Source of the DNA: Akkermansiaceae bacterium
Lineage (GTDB): Bacteria; Verrucomicrobiota; Verrucomicrobiia; Verrucomicrobiales; Akkermansiaceae
Direction of reading: 5' to 3'
DNA length: 64,000 nt
Assembly (NCBI GenBank): GCA_030725745.1
Contig: JANRFH010000003.1
Span: forward strand, 171,852 to 235,851
A model generated the notes under the pieces. It did no database searches. It was not told the origin of the DNA and saw only the letters and a list, made by a program, of their open reading frames with translations. Position 1 is the first letter of the stretch. Every line of letters starts with the position of its first letter. The position numbers were made by a program, and so were the translations under genes. This document shows positions 16,071 through 24,694 of the stretch, one piece after another.

Positions 16071-17096
16071 CTAGCGCGGGGTGGATGCCCTTCTGAGGCG
16101 GTCGTTGATGGCGACGCCGAGGCCGACTTCGCTCATGGGCTCGGCGATGATTTCATCGAGACCCATCTCGTCCATTTCTCGCATGGCGTAGAAGAGGCGG
16201 ACAGCGGCTTCTGCCTGCTTGCCGTTGCCGGGGCTGAGGGCGACGACGACTTCCCATTCATGCGAGCGGACGAACTCCCCACCGTCTTCGCCTTTGTAGC
16301 TTAGGAGACCGTAGCGCTTGCCAGGCTCGGGGGTGAAATCCTCCGGTTTCTCGATCAAGCGGAATGGAGTGAGCGGGGCGTAGTGGCTTTCGAGCTGGCC
16401 GGGTGACTGGAGCTTGTCGCCGGGCTTCACTTTCTCGATTTTCCCGAATGGCTGGAGCTTTTCCTTGGTGATGGGCCCGGCGCGGTGGACGTGGAAAATC
16501 GGCTTTTTCCCCTCGCGCGGCTCGATGCGGATGATCGTGCTCTCGATTCCTTCGTTGCAGGCACCGGCATCGACGATGAGCGGGATGCGGCCGCCGAGCT
16601 CCTTCATCACGGCGGAAGCGGAGGTTGGTGAGATGCGGCCGAAGCGGTTTGCGCTGGGTGCGGCGATGGGGTTGCCGAGGGTCTTGTTGATCGCGCGGAA
16701 AATGGGATGCGCGCTCTGGCGGACGCCGACGGTGGGCAGGCCACCCGTCACCAGATCCGGGACTTCCGGTGTTTTTGGTAAAATAATGGTGAGGGGACCC
16801 GGCCAGAATTCGTTGGCGAGTTTGTTGACCGTTTCCCGGATGTCGTCAGGCACGATGGCGACGCGTTCGAGATCGCCGAGGGTGGCGATGTGGACGATGA
16901 GTGGATCGAAGGTCGGGCGTTCTTTGGCGGCGAAGACTTTAGCGACAGCTTCTGGGTTGAAGGCATCGGCGGCGAGGCCATAAACCGTTTCCGTGGGCAG
17001 GGCGACGACTTCACCGGCTTGCAAAAGGGAGACGGCGGCATCGCGCGCCTCGGCCATGCCGTCATCGGTGGCCTCTATGATTTTCGTTTCGAACAC
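16071..17096 (-). CDS. sua5: Threonylcarbamoyl-AMP synthase, Sua5 type
   Basis: This enzyme makes threonylcarbamoyl-AMP from threonine, bicarbonate and ATP for the t6A37 modification of ANN-decoding tRNAs. Residues 1-205 are the YrdC domain (VVALPTETVYGLAADAFNPEAV, KERP, WPGPLTIIL, TVGVRQSAHP, SANRFGRISPT). The roughly 110-residue C-terminal Sua5 domain after the LESHYAPLTPF linker distinguishes it from short TsaC. At 341 aa it is normal for the two-domain form. Its stop codon touches the foldback repeat at 15975-16068. Confidence 0.93.
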   Translation of the reverse strand: MFETKIIEATDDGMAEARDAAVSLLQAGEVVALPTETVYGLAADAFNPEAVAKVFAAKERPTFDPLIVHIATLGDLERVAIVPDDIRETVNKLANEFWPGPLTIILPKTPEVPDLVTGGLPTVGVRQSAHPIFRAINKTLGNPIAAPSANRFGRISPTSASAVMKELGGRIPLIVDAGACNEGIESTIIRIEPREGKKPIFHVHRAGPITKEKLQPFGKIEKVKPGDKLQSPGQLESHYAPLTPFRLIEKPEDFTPEPGKRYGLLSYKGEDGGEFVRSHEWEVVVALSPGNGKQAEAAVRLFYAMREMDEMGLDEIIAEPMSEVGLGVAINDRLRRASTPR

Positions 17097-17112
17097 GGTG
17101 TGATGGTTTCGT

Positions 17113-17205
17113 ATGGAGCGCGGGTTTTCAACCCGCTTTGTTGGTTTTGCCTCATCGGGGTTGCTGCATTACGCCAGACAGCGGGTTGCAAACCCCGCGC
17201 TCCAT
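17113..17205. repeat. Inverted repeat (ATGGAGCGCGGGTTT type)
   Basis: The left arm ATGGAGCGCGGGTTTTCAAC is mirrored by GTTGCAAACCCCGCGCTCCAT, with nested CAACCCGCT and AGCGGGTTG. The whole 93-bp element fits exactly between the sua5 start and the stop of the next minus-strand gene. Related words (GGCTTGAAAGCCGCGCTCCT) occur near 18006-18027. Confidence 0.75.
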
Positions 17206-17207
17206 AT

Positions 17208-17954
17208 TCAGCCCTTCGCGCCGAGGAGGTAGAACATCCAGCGGATTTCCTCCTCGTAGCCGTGGAGGGAGGGGTAAAGAGGCTCGGTGGAGAGGGTGCG
17301 CAGGGCGAGGTTTTGCCGATCTGGTGGGAGGAGCGTCTGGAGATCGCACATCAGGACGGTGAGTTCTGTACGGTTTTTTAAACGCAGAGGACGGTTGCCG
17401 TAGGTAATGACCGAGTCCTTGTCCATTTCCAAGGAAACGCGGTGCGGGGCATTGGCGAAGAAGAGATCGATGCGGAAGTAGTCTTTTTCTACGGTTTTCG
17501 AAATCCGTTTCTCCACAGGAACGGTGTAGGCCCCGTTGTGTGTGTAACGGACTTCCGTTTGCATCTCGTAATCGGATTCCTGGCGGGCGCGCTCGACGAC
17601 TCCGGCGGCGGCGAAGACCAGCTCGCTGCGGCTGCGGTGCTGGCGGCGGTTCATTGCGGTGGTGAGGGTGATGTTTTCTGCGTCCAGATCGATGATGTGG
17701 CAGCGAAAATCCGAATGCAGTGCGGGTATCTCGTCGTCAGGGACGATGTCACTCTCGCAGCCAAGTGTGCGCAGGCCGGTCTGGAAGGCGTGGGCGTCCT
17801 GGATGGAACGTCCGGAAGATACGATGCCGAACCAATCGCTCAAGATACCGGCGCTATCGGCACGGGTGATGGAGGAGACGCCGACAAGGATTTCCTCAAG
17901 CGCCTTGCGATCCGGTTTTGGATCGAGGGCGTGGAGGAGGAGGCTGAAGGTCAC
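17208..17954 (-). CDS. Hypothetical protein
   Basis: A 248-residue soluble protein of unknown function. The N-terminal third (residues 1-80) is helical and hydrophobic (MTFSLLLHALDPKPDRKALE, ITRADSAGILSDWFGIVSSG). The remainder is polar with beta-like stretches (YFRIDLFFANAPHRVSLEMD). There is no signal peptide or metal motif. It starts 71 bp downstream of the ndk stop on the same strand and ends at an inverted repeat. Confidence 0.55.
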   Translation of the reverse strand: MTFSLLLHALDPKPDRKALEEILVGVSSITRADSAGILSDWFGIVSSGRSIQDAHAFQTGLRTLGCESDIVPDDEIPALHSDFRCHIIDLDAENITLTTAMNRRQHRSRSELVFAAAGVVERARQESDYEMQTEVRYTHNGAYTVPVEKRISKTVEKDYFRIDLFFANAPHRVSLEMDKDSVITYGNRPLRLKNRTELTVLMCDLQTLLPPDRQNLALRTLSTEPLYPSLHGYEEEIRWMFYLLGAKG

Positions 17955-18025
17955 AAACTTTAAATTTTAAGTTTTAAACTTCAATGAAGACTTCGGATCC
18001 GGTGGCGGCTTGAAAGCCGCGCTCC

Positions 18026-18457
18026 TTAGAAGACTTCGCCTTCGTTGAAGAAGCGCTTGATCTCGGCTTGGGCGGCTTCGGTGGAGTCGGAGGCGTGGCA
18101 GACGTTGCGCATCTTGGCATCGGCGTCCTTGAAGCCGAAGTCGCCACGGATGGTGCCGGGGGCGGCGACCATGGAGTCGGTGGGGCCGAGGAGGTCGCGG
18201 ACGCGGGAGATGACGTCGTCACCTTCGAGGGCGAGAGCGATGACGGGGGTTTCCTGCATGAACTCGCGGACGGAGGGGAAGAACGGCTTGTCGGCGATGT
18301 GGGAATAGTGCTCGGCGAGGATTTCGTCGCTAAGTGCCATCATTTTGATGCCGCGGATGGTGAAACCTTCCTTGAGGAAGCGTGCGAGGACTTCGCCGGT
18401 GAGGTTTTTGGCGATTGCGTCGGGTTTGAAGAGGATGAGGGTCGTTTCTTGAGCCAT
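18026..18457 (-). CDS. ndk: Nucleoside diphosphate kinase
   Basis: Ndk transfers a phosphate between nucleoside tri- and diphosphates through a phospho-histidine. The 143-residue protein has LILFKPDAI at the start, the substrate loop KMMALS, GPTDSMVAAPGTIRGDFG, and the catalytic motif NVCHASDS with the active His followed by SDS. Length is normal. It lies in a minus-strand group with sua5 and an unknown gene; spacing suggests separate or loosely linked transcription. Confidence 0.95.
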   Translation of the reverse strand: MAQETTLILFKPDAIAKNLTGEVLARFLKEGFTIRGIKMMALSDEILAEHYSHIADKPFFPSVREFMQETPVIALALEGDDVISRVRDLLGPTDSMVAAPGTIRGDFGFKDADAKMRNVCHASDSTEAAQAEIKRFFNEGEVF

Positions 18458-18552
18458 ATGGAGGCTTTAGGCTCATGGAACGGGGGGTGCAAGCCTTTTA
18501 ACCGTGCGCCGAAGGGCTTGAGGTCGAGGGAAGTTTGCTTTCGGGAAGAATT

Positions 18553-18649
18553 TTCACCACTGAGATCACAAAGAACACAGAGACATGAATTCCGTATCTA
18601 AATTTTCCATAATAACGGCTCTGTGTCCTCCGTGCTCTCTGTGGTTGAA
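18553..18649. repeat. Inverted repeat (TCACCACTGAG / CTCTGTGGTTGA type)
   Basis: TTCACCACTGAGATCACAAA and AACACAGAG on the left are mirrored by CTCTGTGTCCTCCGTGCTCT and CTGTGGTTGAA on the right. The arms are about 30 bp with mismatches. The element fills the gap upstream of ndk and downstream of chrA. Confidence 0.65.
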
Positions 18650-18653
18650 TGTA

Positions 18654-20021
18654 TTAGCCGATCCCGATCCAGCTAGCCACCAATCCCAAAGCGGCGCAGG
18701 CGGCGAGGATGGGCATGAAGGATGCCTTGAACTTCCACATCGCGAGGAAAGCGGCGACGGCGAGCACGGCGACGAAGGCATCGAAATCTCCGCCGGGCCC
18801 CGGCCAGAGGGCGTGGATGGCGAAAACGACGCCGAGATTGAGGATCACGCCGACGACTGCGGCGGTGATGGCGGTGAGGCTTGCGCCGATGCGGGGGAGA
18901 TTGCGCAGCCCTTCGACGTAGGGTGCACCTAGGAAAACGAAGAGAAAGCAGGGCAAAAAAGTCGTCCAGACGGTGATCGCGGCACCGATGGCTCCGGCAG
19001 CGAGCGGGCTGAATTTCCCGGGATTTTGCCAACCGCCGACGAAGCCGACGAATTCGAGGACAATGATCAGGGGGCCGGGTGTGGTTTCTGCGAGGGCGAG
19101 GCCGCTCATCATCTGGGCGTGGGTGAGCCAGTGGTAATTTTCCACCGCCTGCTGGGCGACGTAGGGCAGGACGGCGTAGGCTCCGCCGAAGGTGACCATG
19201 GCGGCTTTGCTGAAGAAAATGCCTTGGGCAACTGGTGTGCTATCCCAGCCGAGCCAGAGGCCGAGTGCGATGACGGGGAGGAACCAAAGCGCGATGCATA
19301 TGGCGGAGATTTTCAGAGCACGGAGCCAGGTGGGTCGTGGGGTGGCGGGGAGTTTCAGGAAACCCTCCTCCCCCGCTCCATCGAGGCTTTTGTGACTGCC
19401 TGCGGGAAATTGTTTCACGGAAATCCTGTGACCGATCCACCCGGCCAGCGCTGCGGCGGCGATGATGATGACGAAGGAGACGTTGAAAAAGAAGATGGCC
19501 GCGAAGGACAGGGCGGCGATGAGCCAGAGCGAGGAGCTGCGCAGGGTTTTCCCGCCGATGCGGATGACGGCGGCGGCGATGACCGCGATGACTGCCGGTA
19601 GCAGCCCGTGGAAAACCGCGGCGAGCCACGGCAGGTGCCCGCCGGCCATGTAGAGCCAGCCCAGGCAGAAGAGGATGAGTGCCGAGGGTAGGACAAACAG
19701 CGCGCCAGCTGCAACACCGCCCCGCCAGCCGTGCAGTCTCCAGCCGAGGTAGGTGGCCAGCTGTTGCGCCTCGGGGCCGGGGAGGAGCATGCAGAAGTTC
19801 AGCGCGTGGAGGAAATGGCTTTCGGAGATCCACCTGCGTTTCTCCACCAGCTCCCGGTGCATGATGGAGATCTGCCCGGCCGGCCCGCCGAAGCTGATGA
19901 GGCCGAGCTTGAACCAGTAGCGGATGGCTTCGCGGAGAGTTGGCACGCGGGAAGATGTGGTGAAGTGGGTGGGAAGTGAAGGCGGAATCGCGGTTCCTTT
20001 CACCTCATTGACTTCCCCCAT
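18654..20021 (-). CDS. chrA: Chromate transporter ChrA
   Basis: ChrA-type (CHR family) proteins export chromate or related oxyanions by proton antiport. This 455-residue protein is the long, two-domain form: each half opens with the family signature (FKLGLISFGGPAGQISIMH in the first, FFSKAAMVTFGGAYAVLPYV in the second) and contains LPGPEAQQLATYLGW and TTPGPLIIVLEFVGF. About ten to twelve membrane helices are predicted. Chromate specificity is not guaranteed by sequence. The first residues after MGEVNEV (KGTAIPP) are encoded by half of the foldback repeat seen at 15.6-16.1 kb. Confidence 0.9.
   Translation of the reverse strand: MGEVNEVKGTAIPPSLPTHFTTSSRVPTLREAIRYWFKLGLISFGGPAGQISIMHRELVEKRRWISESHFLHALNFCMLLPGPEAQQLATYLGWRLHGWRGGVAAGALFVLPSALILFCLGWLYMAGGHLPWLAAVFHGLLPAVIAVIAAAVIRIGGKTLRSSSLWLIAALSFAAIFFFNVSFVIIIAAAALAGWIGHRISVKQFPAGSHKSLDGAGEEGFLKLPATPRPTWLRALKISAICIALWFLPVIALGLWLGWDSTPVAQGIFFSKAAMVTFGGAYAVLPYVAQQAVENYHWLTHAQMMSGLALAETTPGPLIIVLEFVGFVGGWQNPGKFSPLAAGAIGAAITVWTTFLPCFLFVFLGAPYVEGLRNLPRIGASLTAITAAVVGVILNLGVVFAIHALWPGPGGDFDAFVAVLAVAAFLAMWKFKASFMPILAACAALGLVASWIGIG
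19983..20001. repeat. Half copy of the 94-bp foldback repeat
   Basis: The word GGAATCGCGGTTCCTTT matches the right end of the 94-bp elements at 15574-15667 and 15975-16068. It lies inside the 5' end of chrA, where it is translated, so it is a solo terminal segment now in coding sequence. Confidence 0.6.
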
Positions 20022-20042
20022 GCGGCTCCTAGCATTTCCGCA

Positions 20043-21533
20043 ATGAGCCCACTCCGTCCGCTCGCCTGCATGGCGTTGAGCGTTTCCTTCCTCACGGCAG
20101 GTGAACTCTATATCAGCCCTGCGGGAAACGACGCGAACCCCGGCACTCTCGCCGCACCATGGAAGACTTTTTCCAAAGCGGCGGCCTCCATCAGCGCGGG
20201 CGATACGCTCTTCATGCGCAGTGGCACTTATGCGGAAAGGCTCATCCTCTCCGGCAAGTCCGGCACGGCCGAAGCTCCTATCGTCATCTGCGCCTACGCA
20301 GAGGAAACGGCAGTCATCGATGGCGACACGCTCACCGTGCCCGGCGGCGGTAGGCAGGGGCTAGTTGTTTTGGAAAATTGTTCGCATATCCGCCTTGAGG
20401 GCTTGGAAATCCGGAATTTCACGACAGAGGACAAGAGTCGCATACCCGTCGGAATCCAGATCGAAGGTAGCGGTAGCGGCATCACGGTGAAGGGCTGCAA
20501 GGTGCATCGTATCTGGCAGAACTCGACGAACGGGAATGCGAACGGCTTTGGAGTTTCCGTCTATGGCACCTCCACCACGGCTATTGACTTACTTGTTTTA
20601 GAGGAAAACGAAGTTTGCGACCTACGCACCGGCCAGAGCGAATCCGTGGTCATCAATGGCAACGTCACGAATTTCACCGTCGCGAAAAACCACGTGCACC
20701 ATTGCAACAACATCGGCATCGATTTCATTGGCTACGAGGGCAGTGCGCCCGGTGAGGTAGATCGTGCAAGAAATGGTGTTTGCCGGGAAAACCTCGTGCA
20801 CGACATCGATTCGCGCTTCAACCCTGGCTACGGCGGGGATTTCACCAAAGGTGGCGGCGATGGCTCTGCAGCGGGGATCTATGTCGATGGCGGGACGGAA
20901 ATCCTGATCTCGCGTAACCGGGTGCATGGCTGCAACTTCGGCATCGAGCTGGCGAGCGAGCACGCGAATGGTTTCACCGAAAACATCACGATGACGGACA
21001 ACCTGCTCCACCACAACCTCGGCCCCGGCATCATCATGGGTGGCTACGATGCGAAGCGGGGTAAGACGAGAAACTGCACGGTGAGCCACAACACCCTTTT
21101 CCGCAACGACACCCTGCACAGCTACGGCGGCCAGATCGCCCTGCAGTTTTACCTAGAGGGGAATGCCTTCACAAACAACATCATCTGGGCGGATGCGAAG
21201 ACGAAACAGATGATCGTGCATTATGTAGAGGGGGGAAAAACCGCACAACGCGCCTTCCCAGCGGGCAATGTTTTCGCCTCAAACCTATATTTCTGTGAGG
21301 ACGGGGAGGATGACATCGAGTTCGGGCTGAACCCGGACGGCACGGGCAAGGACAAGGGGAACCGATCCTACAACGGCCTCGCGGCATGGCGAAAGGCGGT
21401 TGGCGGGGAGGTGGAATCCGTCTTCGCGGATCCGGGCTTGCGCGTCCCGGTGCCGGAAAAGGACTCACCGGATGAGGATTTTAGGCGAAGGCCGGGAAGT
21501 GAGGGAGACTTCGGCTGGCGGTTCCCTTCCTAG
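20043..21533 (+). CDS. Exported right-handed parallel beta-helix protein
   Basis: A 496-residue secreted protein with signal peptide (MSPLRPLACMALSVSFLTAG) and the DUF1565-like opening ELYISPAGNDANPGTLAAPW, then a long series of about 22-residue coils typical of pectate-lyase-like beta helices (for example ITVKGCKVHRIW, FTVAKNHVHHCNNIGIDFIG, ILISRNRVHGCNFGIELAS, CTVSHNTLFRNDT). Such proteins bind or cleave polysaccharide; no defined catalytic triad is clear, so substrate is unknown. It is divergent from chrA and overlaps the end of the next gene by 4 bp (convergent). Confidence 0.8.
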   Translation: MSPLRPLACMALSVSFLTAGELYISPAGNDANPGTLAAPWKTFSKAAASISAGDTLFMRSGTYAERLILSGKSGTAEAPIVICAYAEETAVIDGDTLTVPGGGRQGLVVLENCSHIRLEGLEIRNFTTEDKSRIPVGIQIEGSGSGITVKGCKVHRIWQNSTNGNANGFGVSVYGTSTTAIDLLVLEENEVCDLRTGQSESVVINGNVTNFTVAKNHVHHCNNIGIDFIGYEGSAPGEVDRARNGVCRENLVHDIDSRFNPGYGGDFTKGGGDGSAAGIYVDGGTEILISRNRVHGCNFGIELASEHANGFTENITMTDNLLHHNLGPGIIMGGYDAKRGKTRNCTVSHNTLFRNDTLHSYGGQIALQFYLEGNAFTNNIIWADAKTKQMIVHYVEGGKTAQRAFPAGNVFASNLYFCEDGEDDIEFGLNPDGTGKDKGNRSYNGLAAWRKAVGGEVESVFADPGLRVPVPEKDSPDEDFRRRPGSEGDFGWRFPS

Positions 21534-22033
21534 CTGCGTCCCTTGCCGACACGAAATGCAAGAAAGGCCAGCAGGGCGGCAACGAGGATCCCGAGGTATC
21601 CGAAGACTTGGAAAATTATACGGAGAAACCCGCGTCCTTCATCATAGTGGTCGCGATCATAGATTGTTTCCTGCTCATGGCGTAAAACGAGAATGGTCAG
21701 AGGCTCGCCTTCCGGTGCTGCCCAACCTGCTTGTTCCCTGGGGACGGCATCGATTTTCACCATTGCGTCCGGTTTGAGTGCATTGATACTTTCTTCGAGC
21801 CCGGGATATTTATTCAGGTAGCTTAGTGCGAACGCTGGTTCGTCTTCATTATCGAGCTGGATTACCATACGCCTTCCCATCTTGCTAGCATCGGTGAAAG
21901 TCACACTTTTCAACGCGCCGGCATAGGTCTGCCAGGAGTCGCGGGGAGCGGGGTCTTGGCCACTGAAAATGAAGATGCTACCGATCGAAGCAAAAAGCAC
22001 TGCGAGTGCGATGAGGATGAAGCGAAGTTTCAT
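21530..22033 (-). CDS. Hypothetical membrane protein
   Basis: A 167-residue protein with an N-terminal membrane helix (FILIALAVLFASIGSIFIFS), an extracytoplasmic beta-rich domain of about 110 residues (SVTFTDASKMGRRMVIQLDN and following), and a C-terminal helix (VFGYLGILVAALLAFLAFRV). This plan resembles DUF3592-like proteins but I cannot confirm it. It starts 11 bp after the rlmN stop codon on the same strand and may be co-transcribed with it. Confidence 0.55.
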   Translation of the reverse strand: MKLRFILIALAVLFASIGSIFIFSGQDPAPRDSWQTYAGALKSVTFTDASKMGRRMVIQLDNEDEPAFALSYLNKYPGLEESINALKPDAMVKIDAVPREQAGWAAPEGEPLTILVLRHEQETIYDRDHYDEGRGFLRIIFQVFGYLGILVAALLAFLAFRVGKGRS

Positions 22034-22044
22034 GGCTTTGGATG

Positions 22045-23127
22045 CTACACGATGCCTTCGGCCGTTTCCTGTTTCAGGCGGAGCTGGCCGCAGGCGGCGT
22101 CGATGTCGTGGCCTTTCTCAATACGGAGGGTGGCGGTGACTCCGGCTTGTTTGAGGACGTCTTGGAAGGCGCGGCAGTGGGATAGGGCGGGGCGTTTCCA
22201 TTCCAATCCCTCTACGGTGTTGTAGGGGATGAGGTTCACTTTTGCGCCGATGCTGCGGGCGTGGCGGGCGAGAATTTCTGCCTGGGAGAGGGCGTCGTTG
22301 ACGCCTTGGATGAGGATGTATTCGAGAGTGAGCTTTTGCTTTTTGGTGGAGTTCCAATGGGCGAGGGCGTCCATCAGCTCGGCGACGGGATACTTTTTGT
22401 TCACCGGCATGATCTGCGAGCGGACTTCATCGGTGGCACCGTGGAAGGAGATGGCGAGGCGGATCTGCTGGGGGTGATCAGCGAGTTTCCTGATCTGAGG
22501 CGCGAGGCCGGAGGTGGAGATGGTGAGGTGGCGCGCGCCGAGGTGGAGGGTTTCCGGCCCCGTGATGAGGGCGATGGACTCCATAAGGTTGTTGAAATTT
22601 GCCATCGGCTCGCCCATGCCCATGAAGACGAGGGAATCGACTCGCTCACCGGAGATCTGCTCGGCGGCGAGGACTTGCCCGGCGATTTCGGAGGGATCGA
22701 GGTTGCGGGTGTAGCCGGCGAGGCCGGAGGCGCAGAATTTGCACCCGTAGGCGCAACCGACCTGTGAGGAGACGCAGAGCGTGCGGCGGTCGGATTTTTC
22801 GCCGTAGAGGGCGGGGTTTGCAGGGATGAGGACGGACTCGATGTAGCGGCCGTCGTGGAGGCGGAAGAGGAACTTGCGCGTGGTGTCCTCGCTGCCTTGG
22901 GTCTTCGCATGCGTGAGCGCGGTGATGCGGAAGGAGGCGGCGAGTTTTTCCCGCAGGGCGGCGGGGAGGTTGCTCATTTCATCGATGGACGTGACCTTTT
23001 TCTTCCAGACCCAATCGAGGATCTGCTTGGCGCGGAAGGAGGGCTCGCCCTGAGCGGCGAGCCATTCGGCGATGGCTTCGGGTGACTGGCCGGGAAGGGC
23101 TGGGAGTGGATCGGGGGTTGCGGGCAT
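22045..23127 (-). CDS. rlmN: Dual-specificity RNA methyltransferase RlmN
   Basis: RlmN is a radical SAM enzyme that methylates C2 of A2503 in 23S rRNA and A37 in some tRNAs. The 360-residue protein has the 4Fe-4S motif CAYGCKFC preceded by CVSSQVG, the GMGEPMANFNN motif, and the methyl-carrying catalytic Cys in DIDAACGQL near the C-terminus. The N-terminal helical RNA-binding domain (FRAKQILDWVWKK) is present. This is the canonical copy; a second family member lies at 47652-48743. Confidence 0.94.
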   Translation of the reverse strand: MPATPDPLPALPGQSPEAIAEWLAAQGEPSFRAKQILDWVWKKKVTSIDEMSNLPAALREKLAASFRITALTHAKTQGSEDTTRKFLFRLHDGRYIESVLIPANPALYGEKSDRRTLCVSSQVGCAYGCKFCASGLAGYTRNLDPSEIAGQVLAAEQISGERVDSLVFMGMGEPMANFNNLMESIALITGPETLHLGARHLTISTSGLAPQIRKLADHPQQIRLAISFHGATDEVRSQIMPVNKKYPVAELMDALAHWNSTKKQKLTLEYILIQGVNDALSQAEILARHARSIGAKVNLIPYNTVEGLEWKRPALSHCRAFQDVLKQAGVTATLRIEKGHDIDAACGQLRLKQETAEGIV

Positions 23128-23154
23128 TACTGGGAGATCAAGCTAGGGGAAAAG

Positions 23155-23292
23155 AAACCGCGAATGGACGCGAATAAACGCAAATCTCGGGTTTGTGAGA
23201 ATATGTGGGCAAAATCCAACCAATTTCATCAAAAACCAATTTTCCGAATCCCTTTGTATCGCATTAGCGTTTATTCGCGTCCATTCGCGGTT
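23155..23292. repeat. Inverted repeat (AACCGCGAATGGACGCGAAT type)
   Basis: The left arm AACCGCGAATGGACGCGAAT followed by AAACGCAAAT is mirrored on the right by GCGTTTATTCGCGTCC and ATTCGCGGTT. The arms of about 30 bp enclose about 75 bp of AT-rich spacer. It lies between rlmN and the downstream exported peptidase. Confidence 0.75.
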
Positions 23293-23341
23293 GAATCTTC
23301 AGAAACTTGGTTAGGCATCTCCTTCGTTTGATTGCGCTTTA

Positions 23342-24565
23342 TTACTGGGTGAAGGTGAAATCGACACCTTTGCGCGAGTATGCTTTGGCGATATCCGCCT
23401 CAAGCTCAAGCCATGTCTGCCCATCGAGCAGAACTTCGAGCGCTTCTTCGCCTTGCTTGCCGGCGTTAAGGGCTTTGAGGAATTTCTTGATGCGCGCGGC
23501 GTCTTCATCGCGATCCATGTGGAAGAAATAGTTCGTGATGAGGAGGCCGCAGCCGTAGTTGACCTGCGGGTTCGCCGTGAATGCGGAGTATGGCATGAGC
23601 ATGAAATTCTTCAGCGGGCCGAGGTTGATTTTATCGCCGATGGCACGTCCGCCATTGTCGTCTTTGCCATAGGCGGTGACATACTCGACGATGGGCTTGA
23701 AATTCGTTTTTACGTTGAAAGAGCCGGAGCGGTATGGGGTGACACCCACGTATTCAGCGAGTCCTTCAGTGAACCATCCGCGAGCTCCTTCTGCGTAGTA
23801 GCGGTTCGGCGTGAGCTGGTGGAGGAGCTCGTGAGGGAGGGTTTTGTTGCTCTTGTCGCGGTCTAACATGTAGCCGCTGCCGACCGGGCGCACGCCGAGG
23901 CTGGTGAGCGGCACCATGACGATGTTTTTCCCGCCGATGAAGACGCCTGCGCTGCCTGGGGGGCCGCCTTCCTTGTAGTAGGAGTCCTGGGTTTCGAAGA
24001 GGTAGATCTGGTATTTCCCGTCCTTTTTCTTCCCGCCATTTACGGCAAGTGGCAGCTCCCGGGTGAATTGGTGGGTGGCCTCGAACAAAACAGCGAAGCC
24101 TTTGACAACGGATTTCGCGAGGCGGACGTCGCAGTTGTAGCGGTAGTTCGCGGACTCGTAGATGAAGGTCTTTTCCTCGGCGTTTTCGATGACGGTGACG
24201 ATCTCGGGGTCACCCTCGAAACTGACACGATCCGGCCAGGGGTCGTTGAAATTGTCGATAACGGCCTCTTCCGGTTCGTCGTCACCTTCCGCTGGTTCTT
24301 CGCCTGGGGTCGCGACCCCGAATTTCTCTATGTAAGCTTGGTCGATCTTGGAGAGTTTCTCAAGGGGGTAGGGCAGCTCGCGTCCATCGGGAAGGAGGAG
24401 CATCACCTCGTCATTGACGACGTTGAGGAGTTTGGCCTTTACCTTACGGCCTTGGTCGTCCGTCCAGACACGCTCGGCTTGCTGGGCGGTGGCCGCTGCG
24501 GACGCAAAGAGCAGTAGGGTGAAGATTCGTGCTAGGTTGAAGATTCGCGCTTTCATGGCTTTCAC
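23342..24565 (-). CDS. Exported SHD1-domain metallopeptidase
   Basis: A 407-residue secreted protein. After a signal peptide (ARIFTLLLFASAAATAQQ) comes an SHD1-like domain (RVWTDDQGRKVKAKLLNVVN... LEKLSKIDQAYIEKF), common in Verrucomicrobiota and Planctomycetota exported proteins. The rest is peptidase-like, with HELLH at about residues 244-248 and, further on, WFTEGLAEYVG supplying the third zinc ligand Glu, the gluzincin arrangement. An acidic Glu/Pro linker joins the two. Substrate unknown. It could be a DUF1570-like protein; peptidase activity is inferred from the motif only. Confidence 0.7.
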   Translation of the reverse strand: MKAMKARIFNLARIFTLLLFASAAATAQQAERVWTDDQGRKVKAKLLNVVNDEVMLLLPDGRELPYPLEKLSKIDQAYIEKFGVATPGEEPAEGDDEPEEAVIDNFNDPWPDRVSFEGDPEIVTVIENAEEKTFIYESANYRYNCDVRLAKSVVKGFAVLFEATHQFTRELPLAVNGGKKKDGKYQIYLFETQDSYYKEGGPPGSAGVFIGGKNIVMVPLTSLGVRPVGSGYMLDRDKSNKTLPHELLHQLTPNRYYAEGARGWFTEGLAEYVGVTPYRSGSFNVKTNFKPIVEYVTAYGKDDNGGRAIGDKINLGPLKNFMLMPYSAFTANPQVNYGCGLLITNYFFHMDRDEDAARIKKFLKALNAGKQGEEALEVLLDGQTWLELEADIAKAYSRKGVDFTFTQ

Positions 24566-24633
24566 GGAAAAATGCCTGTTTTTGAGGGGAAAGTCGAATC
24601 TGGAATTTCGGGCGGGTGGCTGGGAAGTTTTTT

Positions 24634-24660
24634 GAATGAGGAAGGTAGGAAAGCAGGAAG
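24634..24660. repeat. One-armed GGAAGGTAGGAAAGCAGG repeat
   Basis: GAATGAGGAAGGTAGGAAAG continues to GCAGGAAG. It closely resembles the palindromic element inside the modA 5' end (6982-7075). Here it is non-coding, lying between two minus-strand exported-protein genes. Confidence 0.55.
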
Positions 24661-24694
24661 GGATTCACTAAAGTTATAACGTTTGTAAGTCGGT

